Of a stretch of 64,000 bases of DNA, positions 47,001 to 53,934 are shown in pieces. The DNA lies in NCBI GenBank assembly GCA_964609215.1, contig CAZSQZ010000013.1:1-64000 (forward strand), read 5' to 3'. This stretch comes from JABDKJ01 sp964609215. Its GTDB lineage: Bacteria > Bacteroidota > Bacteroidia > Flavobacteriales_D > JABDKJ01. A program made the translations under genes and the position numbers. The stretch's first letter is position 1. Each line of letters starts with the position of its first letter. A model generated the notes under the pieces. The model did not search any database and had not been told where the DNA came from. It saw only the letters and a program-made list of their open reading frames with translations.

Positions 47001-48031
47001 GAATTGTTCCACCTAACAATGGAGTAAATAATTATCACCGTTACGAATACTATTATAGAGATCATCAAAACAATATGAGATTGGCATACTCTGATTTAGA
47101 TGGTGATAACAAAATCAATGCTCAAACAGAGGTGTTAGAAATCGGTGATTACTACCCCTTCGGAATGCGCCAAAGAGGGCATCAAGATCCGCAATGGCAA
47201 CAGATTGGAGCTGCTAATGTCTACACCTTTCAAGGTCAACTCAAACATGAGGACTTTGGGCTCAACTGGAGCCAGTTTAAATGGCGAAATCACATGCCTG
47301 ATTTGGGTAGGTTTTTTAATGTGGATCCGTTGAGTGAGAGTTATAGTCATAATAGTACATATGCATTTAGTGAGAATGTAATTATTCATGCAATTGAATT
47401 AGAAGGTTTAGAAAAATTTGAAATCCATTTAAAAAACAAACTTGAACTTGAAAATTCTAAAGCTCATGAAGTACTAGAAAAATCTGATGAAAATATTCAG
47501 CAAGGAACTGAAGAAACGGTTAAGACTATCTCAGGTTTTAATCAAGGAAAAGCAGATGCTGAGCAAATAATTGAGGTTAATGAACAGGCTAAAGAAGAAG
47601 GTGCTAGTGATGTTGAAAGATGGCAGGCAATTGCTGGAGTTGTGGCTAATCAAGCAAGACGCGATGCTGCGATGTCATTTGGCTTAGGGAGCAAAGGTAA
47701 CAACTCAGGCTCGAAAAAGACTACAACTGCTAATAAACCAGTAAATAAAGGAACTTCTGGTGGTGAAAGATCAGGTAAAGACTTCACAGCAAAAGGAAAA
47801 GCAGAAGTTATTAGTGCTAATAAGGCTGCAAATGGAGGTGTCGTGGTATGTGAAGGATGTGGAGTCAAAACTGTACCAGCTAAAAAGTCAACAAAGGGAG
47901 TTACTCCACCTTCTAACGAGACTCAAATAGATCATATACATCCAAAATCAAAAGGAGGAGATGGCTCACCAGCTAATGGTCAGGTGCTTTGCAGGGGTTG
48001 TAATCGAAAGAAAGCAGATAAAATACCATAA
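44036..48031 (+). CDS. RHS polymorphic toxin with HNH tip
   Basis: A 1331-residue protein with a signal peptide (to LNAQT), a DUF6443-type N-terminus (VINYKDGLGRSKQQV), many YD repeats and the RHS-associated core ending MPDLGRFFNVDPLSE...ELEG (about residue 1124). The variable tip follows: a helical linker, then an HNH endonuclease domain at 1272-1331 with C1272xxC1275, D1299-H1300-I-H1302 and C1319xxC1322-N1323. The tip should cleave DNA in a target cell after release from the shell. The adjacent gene is the putative immunity protein. Two further copies of the core with other tips lie downstream. Confidence 0.87.
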   Translation: MNSKRILLSIGILGLGVLNAQTTTENYISVDLPKIAIEDAALLNTLPTYANSRVINYKDGLGRSKQQVSLGASPNGFDLVQPIIYDSLGRILKELNPYASITQNNGSYASNALDEQQNFYLTGSRIAHTDFPYREHSYEASPRRQLLSSESEGEVWHQNSLHAQRQKTISNGSNDIANLSVAINGEIIVNGWLNPFELIGTEVIDENGRKTQAFQNRIGQSIVTRKELEGGWVETYNVYDDKGLLAFVIQPEGAKKIVVDLNNGVQHPASFSYNTYLEGFFFQYSYDSRHRMIAKKIPGADWIDYYYNELEQVILTQDGNQRASNECSFSKYDVDGRVILTGIVNLAYLQSDPTVHLSRVEIQNEIDAHPHLWESRSASNFAQNYGYSNNTFPNQNVDILTVNYYDDYDFDRDGTADVAFVANSFDPIFSTYLGDTHQSASISNVASNRINDFTTKTQSKVLNGPNAGNWITNTIFYDEYGREIQIQNQNYINGQNVIDNYYNFAGELLHSNVNHIGDPDGVGFHTQVNIKTRNEYDHASRLVKSYAQVNQEKPVLMVRNNYNEIGQLIEKNIGSTILGSYLQSIDYSYNPRGWLTHINNCDLSNDNILSEFEDTDYSKTAVAIEDLNMRFEEREENGRLQMMIEIEDLREVELQDDTSGDEREVNGTENYRDIIVTREGNDVATYDEMAALYTDSIYLYMDRFEIPIGSSTAAYYEAAEELMLMELAAKNITSADAIDRMKEQLAKYITATLGNVFYNDDDDDLWGMCIQYNTTSGNFDNSSLYNGNISEIHWKNKFDEEKRGYGFQYDQLERMKQAEYKANHNGAWIADLNNYNEFGISYDANGNIQSLQRTGFNQNNQFGMIDDLLYQYQGNQLTSVHDAVVAGGYGDFDFTDGAFLATEYLYDANGNMITDHNKEVSSITYNHLNLPEHIIFTDGESIQFIYDASGNMHHKITDDANGNLSNSYYDGSFHYGEQELSFINTSEGRIVPPNNGVNNYHRYEYYYRDHQNNMRLAYSDLDGDNKINAQTEVLEIGDYYPFGMRQRGHQDPQWQQIGAANVYTFQGQLKHEDFGLNWSQFKWRNHMPDLGRFFNVDPLSESYSHNSTYAFSENVIIHAIELEGLEKFEIHLKNKLELENSKAHEVLEKSDENIQQGTEETVKTISGFNQGKADAEQIIEVNEQAKEEGASDVERWQAIAGVVANQARRDAAMSFGLGSKGNNSGSKKTTTANKPVNKGTSGGERSGKDFTAKGKAEVISANKAANGGVVVCEGCGVKTVPAKKSTKGVTPPSNETQIDHIHPKSKGGDGSPANGQVLCRGCNRKKADKIP
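46445..47408 (+). repeat. RHS core copy A (in the full-length gene)
   Basis: Segment from GYGFQYD to the ELEG boundary of the full-length toxin gene, about 964 bp, repeated at 49003-49970 and, without its first part, at 51652-52434. Copy A is the most diverged of the three. Confidence 0.88.
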
Positions 48032-48061
48032 GTTGTATTATTTTTATAATTAAAATCTATT

Positions 48062-48514
48062 ATGAAGGAAGATAATTATTTAAAAGTATTATTTACACAT
48101 GATGCATTCGAAGAAGAAAGTGTTGAAAGTGCTTGGGTAAAAGAAGATGGAGAAAATTTTATTCTAGATAATATTTTATTTTACGCTAAAGAATACTCAT
48201 TAGGAGATAAAATACTGATAGAAGAGAGATTTGGCGAATTTTATGCATCTGGTCTGGTTTCCGAATCAGGTCATAGCACTGTTAGAATACTTTTTTCTGA
48301 AGTTAAATTTAGAGATTCAATTAGAATACAACTTAAGGAAATGGGATGTTCTTCAGAGATAAGTAATTTTGAAAAACTTATCTCTGTTGATATTCCTCCT
48401 AATGTTTCTTATCAAAAATTATCTAAATTCTTGAATCTAAAAGAAAATAATGGAGATTTAGAATATCAAGAGGCAAGTATATCTAACTTTCATAGAGAAA
48501 ATTATAGCCTATAA
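48062..48514 (+). CDS. putative immunity protein, DUF4265-like
   Basis: A 150-residue acidic soluble protein, 30 bp after the HNH toxin. The blocks ESAWVKEDGENFILDNILFYA, LGDKILIEERFGEFYASGLV and ESGHSTVRILF match the pattern I know for DUF4265 proteins, several of which sit next to toxins. Position and acidity (against a basic nuclease tip) point to immunity against that tip. The family match is by eye and the function is inference. Confidence 0.65.
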   Translation: MKEDNYLKVLFTHDAFEEESVESAWVKEDGENFILDNILFYAKEYSLGDKILIEERFGEFYASGLVSESGHSTVRILFSEVKFRDSIRIQLKEMGCSSEISNFEKLISVDIPPNVSYQKLSKFLNLKENNGDLEYQEASISNFHRENYSL

Positions 48515-48928
48515 ATGCTTAAAACTAAATATATGAAATTAGTTTTTCTAATGCTAATACTGCTTCCCATTGAACTATTGTCTCAAGAAGCAAATCTTGC
48601 TTGTGATAATTATCGACAAGGAAAATTTATAGTAATTGAAGGAGTAAGCACCAATAAAGTGCTAATAAAAAGAAAGAAGAAAAAGCAAATTGAAATATCT
48701 GAGTATGAAGGAAGGGTTGTTAAAATTATTTCCAAAATTGTATGGGAAGCAAATAATAGGTACTCTTTAACAACACTTAAAGAAAAGAATTTAAATATTG
48801 ATTCTGAATATAGTGATATTGGAAATACCGCCTATGTTACAATTACGAAATGTGAGAATGATATTCATATTTGCTCTTATAAGCAAGGAGATATAAGTGG
48901 CCAAATTAAGCTTAAGAAAATTAGGTAG
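48515..48928 (+). CDS. small secreted protein, cassette-associated
   Basis: A 137-residue protein with a signal peptide (KLVFLMLILLPIELLSQ) and a beta-rich mature part with CDNYRQGKF near the start and a basic KRKKKKQIEIS block. It shares KxKRxKKKQIEIS and the following W-Y-L pattern with the protein at 51217, which occupies the equivalent place in the next cassette. Starts directly after the immunity stop. Function unknown; it may be a second, envelope-located immunity factor, or a separate mobile passenger. Confidence 0.65.
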   Translation: MLKTKYMKLVFLMLILLPIELLSQEANLACDNYRQGKFIVIEGVSTNKVLIKRKKKKQIEISEYEGRVVKIISKIVWEANNRYSLTTLKEKNLNIDSEYSDIGNTAYVTITKCENDIHICSYKQGDISGQIKLKKIR

Positions 48929-48930
48929 TT

Positions 48931-50721
48931 GTGGTTCGGAAGCTTTATCAAAAGTATGTTAACAAAAAGTTACACTTTTTTTTGAAATACGGATTAGGAA
49001 AAGGAGGTTACGGTTTTCAATACGATGAATTGGAAAGAATGAAACAAGCCCAGTTCAAAGCAACAAACCAGACCGGCTCATGGAATCATATGCTCGATCA
49101 TTACAATGAATCAGGCATAAACTACGATGCCAATGGAAATATACTCAGCTTGCAAAGAACTGGTTTTAACCAAGTCAATGCCTTTAGCAGCATTGATGAC
49201 TTACTCTACCAATATGAAGGCAACCGTTTGGTGTCTGTTCATGATGCTATAATCAATACCAATGACAACGGTTACGGAAATTTTGACTTTACCGATGGAG
49301 CATTTCTAGCAACAGAGTATGTCTATGATGCCAACGGTAATATGATACAGGATTTGAATAAGGGCATTACTAACATCACGTATAATCATCTGAATTTACC
49401 TGAACAAATCACCATCAATGGAAACAGCATAGAATTTATTTACGATGCCAATGGTATCAGACATCATAAGATCACCAATGACAATGTAAACATCACAAAT
49501 GATTACTATGATGGCAATTTCCATTATGGAGAACAGGAACTGGATTTCATTCTAACAAGTGAAGGAAGAATTGTTCCACCGAGTAATAATGTAGAAAATG
49601 TTCACCGTTATGAATACCATTACACAGATCACCAGAACAATCTAAGATTGGCTTATTCTGACTTAGATGGTGATAATAAGATAGATGCGAATACAGAGGT
49701 TTTACAGTCGCAGGATTACTATCCCTTTGGAATGGAACACCAAGGTTATCAGCCTCCATTAGTTCAAATAGGTGCAGCGCATCAATACACATTCCAAGGG
49801 CAATTGAAGCATGAGGATTTTGATTTGAATTGGAGCCAGTTTAAATGGCGTAACCACATGCCTGATTTGGGGAGGTTTTTTAATGTTGATCCTTTGAGTG
49901 AGAGTTATACACATAACTCCACGTATGCATTTTCTGAAAACAGATTGCTAGATGGGATCGAACTAGAAGGTAGAGAATTTGATGGAGTTATTGATGATGC
50001 ATTTAATTGGGTGATAGAGCAAACTAATGAAATAATAAATCATTATATAGATAAAACTGTTGAATCTATTACAGAAGATGTTCAAGAAATCAAAGAACAT
50101 ATTCAAGAAAATACAACTACAAACCTTCAAGTAGGCGAGTTTTCAGCAACGTTTACTTTAGGGGCAAGAAACTCAAATATTGGTTTCAGAGGAGTTTTAG
50201 ATCAACCAGGCGAAGGCCCAGTTTCAAGTGATATAAATTTGGGCTCAGTTACTTTGGTTACAATTTCAGGTAATCTTTATGACATGAATGATGGTGCTCT
50301 CAATTTCAATATCGATTATTTAGGTGAAGACGGAAAAATTATATTTACGCAAGGTGTAGAGATAGATGGGCAAACAGTTGTAGATGGAATTCCTATAGGT
50401 GCGTTCTTTGGAGTAAATAAAGAGTCTACCTTTGAAAATGGAAATGTTTCAGAAAGCTCGGTTACAGCATATGCGGGAGCAGCAGCATTTATATTTAATG
50501 TTACTGGCCAAGGAACAGTTAATTTTAATTCAAATGATGAATTTAGTGGTGCATCAATAGGAACTAGCATAGGAACTGGATATACAAAAAATATTCCTTT
50601 GACCAATGGAATGAATATAGGAGTCGTTCAATCATATAATTTTAATTTAGTCAGTGGTTCCATCAATTACATAACTAATGAAGAGAAGTTAAAAAGAGCG
50701 GAAGAAGCACAAAATCCATGA
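48931..50721 (+). CDS. orphan RHS core-tip cassette 2
   Basis: A 596-residue frame starting at GTG, with about 24 non-RHS residues and then, from GGYGFQYD, a 5'-truncated copy of the RHS core (residues about 25-347) ending at the same ELEG boundary. It lacks signal peptide, N-terminal shell and most YD repeats, so on its own it should not be exported. The tip (about 348-596) is unrelated to the HNH tip: a helical segment followed by a beta-rich, Gly/Ala/Asn-rich region with a hydrophobic stretch (SVTAYAGAAAFIFNV). I recognise no domain. Its stop overlaps the next gene by 4 bp. Possibly silent until recombined onto the full gene. Confidence 0.75.
   Translation: MVRKLYQKYVNKKLHFFLKYGLGKGGYGFQYDELERMKQAQFKATNQTGSWNHMLDHYNESGINYDANGNILSLQRTGFNQVNAFSSIDDLLYQYEGNRLVSVHDAIINTNDNGYGNFDFTDGAFLATEYVYDANGNMIQDLNKGITNITYNHLNLPEQITINGNSIEFIYDANGIRHHKITNDNVNITNDYYDGNFHYGEQELDFILTSEGRIVPPSNNVENVHRYEYHYTDHQNNLRLAYSDLDGDNKIDANTEVLQSQDYYPFGMEHQGYQPPLVQIGAAHQYTFQGQLKHEDFDLNWSQFKWRNHMPDLGRFFNVDPLSESYTHNSTYAFSENRLLDGIELEGREFDGVIDDAFNWVIEQTNEIINHYIDKTVESITEDVQEIKEHIQENTTTNLQVGEFSATFTLGARNSNIGFRGVLDQPGEGPVSSDINLGSVTLVTISGNLYDMNDGALNFNIDYLGEDGKIIFTQGVEIDGQTVVDGIPIGAFFGVNKESTFENGNVSESSVTAYAGAAAFIFNVTGQGTVNFNSNDEFSGASIGTSIGTGYTKNIPLTNGMNIGVVQSYNFNLVSGSINYITNEEKLKRAEEAQNP
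48943..48955 (+). repeat. cassette boundary motif, copy 1
   Basis: CTTTATCAAAAGT, a diverged copy of TGTATCAAAAGTG, about 50 bp before the RHS core of cassette 2 and 15 bp after the preceding stop codon. Confidence 0.5.
49003..49970 (+). repeat. RHS core copy B (cassette 2)
   Basis: About 968 bp matching copy A at protein level throughout. It is closer to copy C than to A; most differences from C are at third codon positions. Confidence 0.88.
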
Positions 50722-51188
50722 AAACAAAGATTTCAGCAGGTAGTAAATCAATAAGAATTCTATTTATAGGAGCAATTCTTGTAATAGTTATTCTCGTAAG
50801 TATTATAATTCCGAGTGAAGAAGAGCAAAGATTAATTGCAATATTTCTAATAGGAATTATTTCTTTGATTTTGTTTTCTCCATTTATTTTTGATTCAGAC
50901 TTGGTAAAAACAGATACTGAACTTATCGTTCAATCCCTCTTTAAATCCAATAGATATAATCATGATGAGATAATTTATTTGTCAGAAATCAAATACATGG
51001 GGCCAATGATGAATTTATTCAAGGTTAGAGTTAGAGATAAGTCCTTTTTTATAAGATATTACTATTCGGAATTGTTGGATAACCACAAGTTAAAGAAATC
51101 TAGGAGAGAATTTATTGCTTTGAACAAAACAAGTTTGGTTATTGAAGAATTAGCAAATAAGCATCAACTTAATATGACTAAAACATGA
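50718..51188 (+). CDS. putative immunity protein with two TM helices
   Basis: A 156-residue protein with two membrane helices near the N-terminus (about 13-30 and 38-58) and a charged cytoplasmic or periplasmic domain (DLVKTDTELIVQSLF, VRDKSFFIRYYY). The ATG overlaps the cassette 2 stop as ATGA, implying coupled translation with the toxin tip. A membrane immunity protein would suit a membrane-targeting toxin, which agrees with the hydrophobic tip. No named family recognised. Confidence 0.65.
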   Translation: MKTKISAGSKSIRILFIGAILVIVILVSIIIPSEEEQRLIAIFLIGIISLILFSPFIFDSDLVKTDTELIVQSLFKSNRYNHDEIIYLSEIKYMGPMMNLFKVRVRDKSFFIRYYYSELLDNHKLKKSRREFIALNKTSLVIEELANKHQLNMTKT

Positions 51189-51216
51189 AAATCAATTTCT
51201 TTAAATTCATATTTGA

Positions 51217-51609
51217 ATGATTAAAACCATTGCCTTTTTGATGTTTTTTATATCTCCTTTTTTGCAAAGTAGTAATGATTGCAATGTTGCTCCAAAAGGC
51301 AATTTTATTTATTACAATAAAGACGGAACTCATACTAAAATTAAAAGGACAAAGAAGAAACAAATAGAAATTTCTTCGGAAGGAGACTCTAAAATAGAAT
51401 ACAATATTTATTGGATAAATGATTGTGAGTATTTGCTTCATTCTCGGAATGTTCTTAAAGGAATAGATGAATATCCTTATTTTAATTCAGATACTCTTCA
51501 TGTGAAGATTAAAAGTATCGATATTCCTAATAATAAAATCTATATAGAAAGTAGATTTAAAGTTCTTTCTACTCCTTGGTTTGAGGGAGAGCTTATAATT
51601 AAAGAATAA
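51217..51609 (+). CDS. small secreted protein, paralogue of 48515
   Basis: A 130-residue protein with a signal peptide (IKTIAFLMFFISPFLQ) and conserved features GNFIYYNKDG, KIKRTKKKQIEISSEG and IYWINDCEYLLHS, parallel to the gene at 48515. This arrangement (R/K-rich QIE block, then W-x-ND-CEY-L) recurs in small uncharacterised Bacteroidota proteins. It follows the putative immunity gene, as in cassette 1. Confidence 0.68.
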   Translation: MIKTIAFLMFFISPFLQSSNDCNVAPKGNFIYYNKDGTHTKIKRTKKKQIEISSEGDSKIEYNIYWINDCEYLLHSRNVLKGIDEYPYFNSDTLHVKIKSIDIPNNKIYIESRFKVLSTPWFEGELIIKE

Positions 51610-51622
51610 GAGAATCATGTCA

Positions 51623-51635
51623 TGTATCAAAAGTG
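51623..51635 (+). repeat. cassette boundary motif, copy 2
   Basis: TGTATCAAAAGTG, 16 bp before the RHS homology of cassette 3 and 13 bp after the preceding stop codon. Confidence 0.6.
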
Positions 51636-51651
51636 TTGATATTATAGATTC

Positions 51652-52434
51652 GGAATGATAGATAATTTATTGTACCAGTACGAAGACAATCGTCTGGTAT
51701 CCGTTCATGATGCCATAGCCAATACTGACAATGGTTATGGGAACTTTGACTTTACAGATGGAACATTTCAAGCCACTGAATATGTTTATGATGCCAATGG
51801 CAATATGATTCAAGATTTAAATAAGGGCATTACCAATATCACCTACAATCATTTGAATCTACCCGAACAAATCACCATTAACGGAAATACGGTAGAGTTT
51901 ATTTACGATGCCAATGGAATAAGACACCATAAGATTACCAATGACAATGTAAACATCAGCAATGATTACTATGATGGGAATTTCCATTATGGAGAACAAG
52001 AACTCGACTTCATTCTAACAAGTGAAGGAAGGATAGTCCCACCAAGTAATAGCGTAGACAATTATCACCGTTATGAATACCACTACACAGATCATCAGAA
52101 CAATTTAAGATTAGCTTATTCTGACTTGGATGGAGACAATAAAATAGACCCTAATACAGAGGTTTTACAGTCGCAGGACTACTACCCCTTTGGAATGGAA
52201 CATCAAGGATATCAGCCGCCATTGGTTCAAATAGGTGCAGCGCATCAATACACGTTCCAAGGACAATTGAAACATGAGGACTTTGGACTTAATGTATCTC
52301 AATACAAATGGAGAAATACAATGCCTGATCTAGGAAGATTTTTCAATGTTGATCCATTAAGTGAACAATATCTACATAACTCAACATATGCATTTAGTGA
52401 GAATAGATTGATTGACGGAGTTGAATTGGAGGGG
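51652..52434 (+). repeat. RHS core copy C (cassette 3)
   Basis: About 783 bp corresponding to the 3' four fifths of copies A and B; homology begins at GGAATGATAGAT, which is also present in copy A near 46622. Confidence 0.88.
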
Positions 52435-53151
52435 CTTGAGTTTGTAAAATCAAATGAATCTGTGGTTTATTGGGCACCTAGTCCTGATGGGTCATGGAAA
52501 AAAAATATACGAACAATAAGCTCAATGTGGTCTCCTGCTACTCAAAGACAATTAAAAGCAGCCACCAGTGATCCAAGAAATTGGCTTCCTATAGAAGATG
52601 GTGAACAGACTGATGGTGTAGTTTTTTCAGTATCTCAAGGGAAATTATATATTGACTTATCAAAGCCTAAAAATGATTTAATAGATGTTGAAACAAAGAA
52701 TATTAAAACTAAATCTGGAGATAGAGAAGCTAGGAGATTAGAAAAAAGAGGCAGATTATTACAATCAACTATCTCTACACAGGATTTTTCAAAATTAAGA
52801 GGTAGCAGAGCATCAGCAGCTAGAGGAATAATAATAGTCGAAACAATTTTATTTGGGTTGAAGGAATTTATAAAGTTCTCCAAAAACCAAGACCAAAATT
52901 TAATTGAAGCACAAGAAGCTAATGCAGAAAGCGCAATAGCACTAACAAGGTATGCTTTGGACTTTAATCTAATTCCAGACAAATACAAGACTCAAGAAGG
53001 CACTTTGGCATTAACAAATTGGTTTCTTTTTGGTGATGATGCAACAGATGATCAAGAATTAAGAGATTTAGCTTTTAAAATATTTTGGGATTTTTATGGG
53101 CAAAATCAAAACCTGCCAGATGAAGTAACTGAAGAAGAGGAAGAGAATTAA
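51655..53151 (+). CDS. orphan RHS core-tip cassette 3
   Basis: A 498-residue frame. Residues 1-260 are a 5'-truncated RHS core (MIDNLLYQYEDNRLVS to VELEG); its ATG is simply an internal Met codon of the ancestral core, so there is no designed N-terminus or signal peptide. The tip (about 261-498) is a third, unrelated sequence: an N-terminal part with WAPSPDGSWKKNIR, a basic helical middle (REARRLEKRGRLLQ), a hydrophobic helix (ASAARGIIIVETILFGL) and an acidic C-terminus ending in E-rich sequence. No domain recognised. The gene for a lipoprotein-like protein follows 17 bp later. Confidence 0.74.
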   Translation: MIDNLLYQYEDNRLVSVHDAIANTDNGYGNFDFTDGTFQATEYVYDANGNMIQDLNKGITNITYNHLNLPEQITINGNTVEFIYDANGIRHHKITNDNVNISNDYYDGNFHYGEQELDFILTSEGRIVPPSNSVDNYHRYEYHYTDHQNNLRLAYSDLDGDNKIDPNTEVLQSQDYYPFGMEHQGYQPPLVQIGAAHQYTFQGQLKHEDFGLNVSQYKWRNTMPDLGRFFNVDPLSEQYLHNSTYAFSENRLIDGVELEGLEFVKSNESVVYWAPSPDGSWKKNIRTISSMWSPATQRQLKAATSDPRNWLPIEDGEQTDGVVFSVSQGKLYIDLSKPKNDLIDVETKNIKTKSGDREARRLEKRGRLLQSTISTQDFSKLRGSRASAARGIIIVETILFGLKEFIKFSKNQDQNLIEAQEANAESAIALTRYALDFNLIPDKYKTQEGTLALTNWFLFGDDATDDQELRDLAFKIFWDFYGQNQNLPDEVTEEEEEN

Positions 53152-53168
53152 GTTTAAAATTAAGATGA

Positions 53169-53708
53169 ATGAAGATATTTTTTTCAAATGGATATAAGTT
53201 TTGTTTTTTATTGATTGTTTTATTAAGCAATTGCAGCCCGGTTTATTTATATAAAGATTCGGTTACATCAATATATAAGTCAACATATGAAATTAAAGAG
53301 ATTAATATTTCGAATCAATCTTTGGTTACAGGATGGTACTTAATAGGTGAAAAGGAAACAGAATTTAGTAGGACTTATTTCTTTAACGAAGCCAATTATT
53401 TTATAGAACCCGAACCAATGGTTTCAATTTATGATATTGAAAACATGTATCGGACAAGTTATTTGAAGGACAAAAGCGATAAAAATATTCATATTCAAAT
53501 AAAGTCTGATAGTTGGGATAGATGGTATAGCGAAACAAATAAATCCATTGGTAAGAAAATGGGCTTTGTTTTGAACAATAGCCTTATATATGTATCGCTT
53601 ATAGGAGGCGGAATTCCGAAAGGAGCTTCACGAATTTATTTGAGTGATCTTGAAGAATCCAAAATCTTAGAAATTGAGAACTCCATATCGAGTTTAAATT
53701 TAGATTAG
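53169..53708 (+). CDS. lipoprotein-like putative immunity protein
   Basis: A 179-residue protein with a hydrophobic signal and a Cys at LLSNC that may be a lipobox, although Asn at -1 is atypical. The C-terminal part, SIGKKMGFVLNNSLIYVSLIGGGIPKG, loosely resembles the P1 head region of SecD, where IGKRLAIVLDGKV-like sequence occurs. Its place behind tip 3 makes it the candidate immunity protein, acting in the periplasm. Family resemblance is weak and function is inferred from position. Confidence 0.6.
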   Translation: MKIFFSNGYKFCFLLIVLLSNCSPVYLYKDSVTSIYKSTYEIKEINISNQSLVTGWYLIGEKETEFSRTYFFNEANYFIEPEPMVSIYDIENMYRTSYLKDKSDKNIHIQIKSDSWDRWYSETNKSIGKKMGFVLNNSLIYVSLIGGGIPKGASRIYLSDLEESKILEIENSISSLNLD

Positions 53709-53712
53709 AAAC

Positions 53713-53725
53713 TGTATCAAAAGTG
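53713..53725 (+). repeat. cassette boundary motif, copy 3
   Basis: TGTATCAAAAGTG, 4 bp after the stop of the last cassette gene. Confidence 0.6.
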
Positions 53726-53787
53726 CGTATATGTAAAAGTGAGAGCGTAAATGATTGAAAACCAATTAATACTAAATTAAAATTATA

Positions 53788-53823
53788 AATAAGAGGCGAT
53801 GCATTCATCGCCTCTTATTATTT
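53788..53823 (+). terminator. strong terminator closing the RHS region
   Basis: A perfect 14-bp stem, AATAAGAGGCGATG with CATCGCCTCTTATT, loop CATT, flanked by A- and T-rich sequence; could act in both directions. Confidence 0.85.
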
Positions 53824-53865
53824 TATGTCCTTAAACACAGTAAAATGACCATCATTCTGCATAGC

Positions 53866-53878
53866 TGTATCAAAAGTG
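53866..53878 (+). repeat. cassette boundary motif, copy 4
   Basis: TGTATCAAAAGTG again, 153 bp after copy 3 and beyond the terminator, with no RHS sequence after it. Confidence 0.6.
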
Positions 53879-53934
53879 TGAATGGAAATAATGGAAAACA
53901 AGAATATGTGAAAACTGGATATAGAAAATAGAAT

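Noticed and set aside
44036..48031. YD repeats as a sign of nonribosomal or adhesin gene rather than toxin
   Set aside because: The core-tip boundary, the HNH domain and the following immunity-like gene fit an RHS polymorphic toxin much better.
48931..53151. Calling the two orphan RHS frames pseudogenes
   Set aside because: Both frames are open to the end, keep protein-level conservation, and are coupled to following genes; they lack N-termini but are not decayed, so they are listed as genes with that caveat.
53713..53934. A remnant gene between the last RHS cassette and the T9SS cargo
   Set aside because: Short stop-rich sequence in all frames; only the terminator and the two boundary motifs can be supported.
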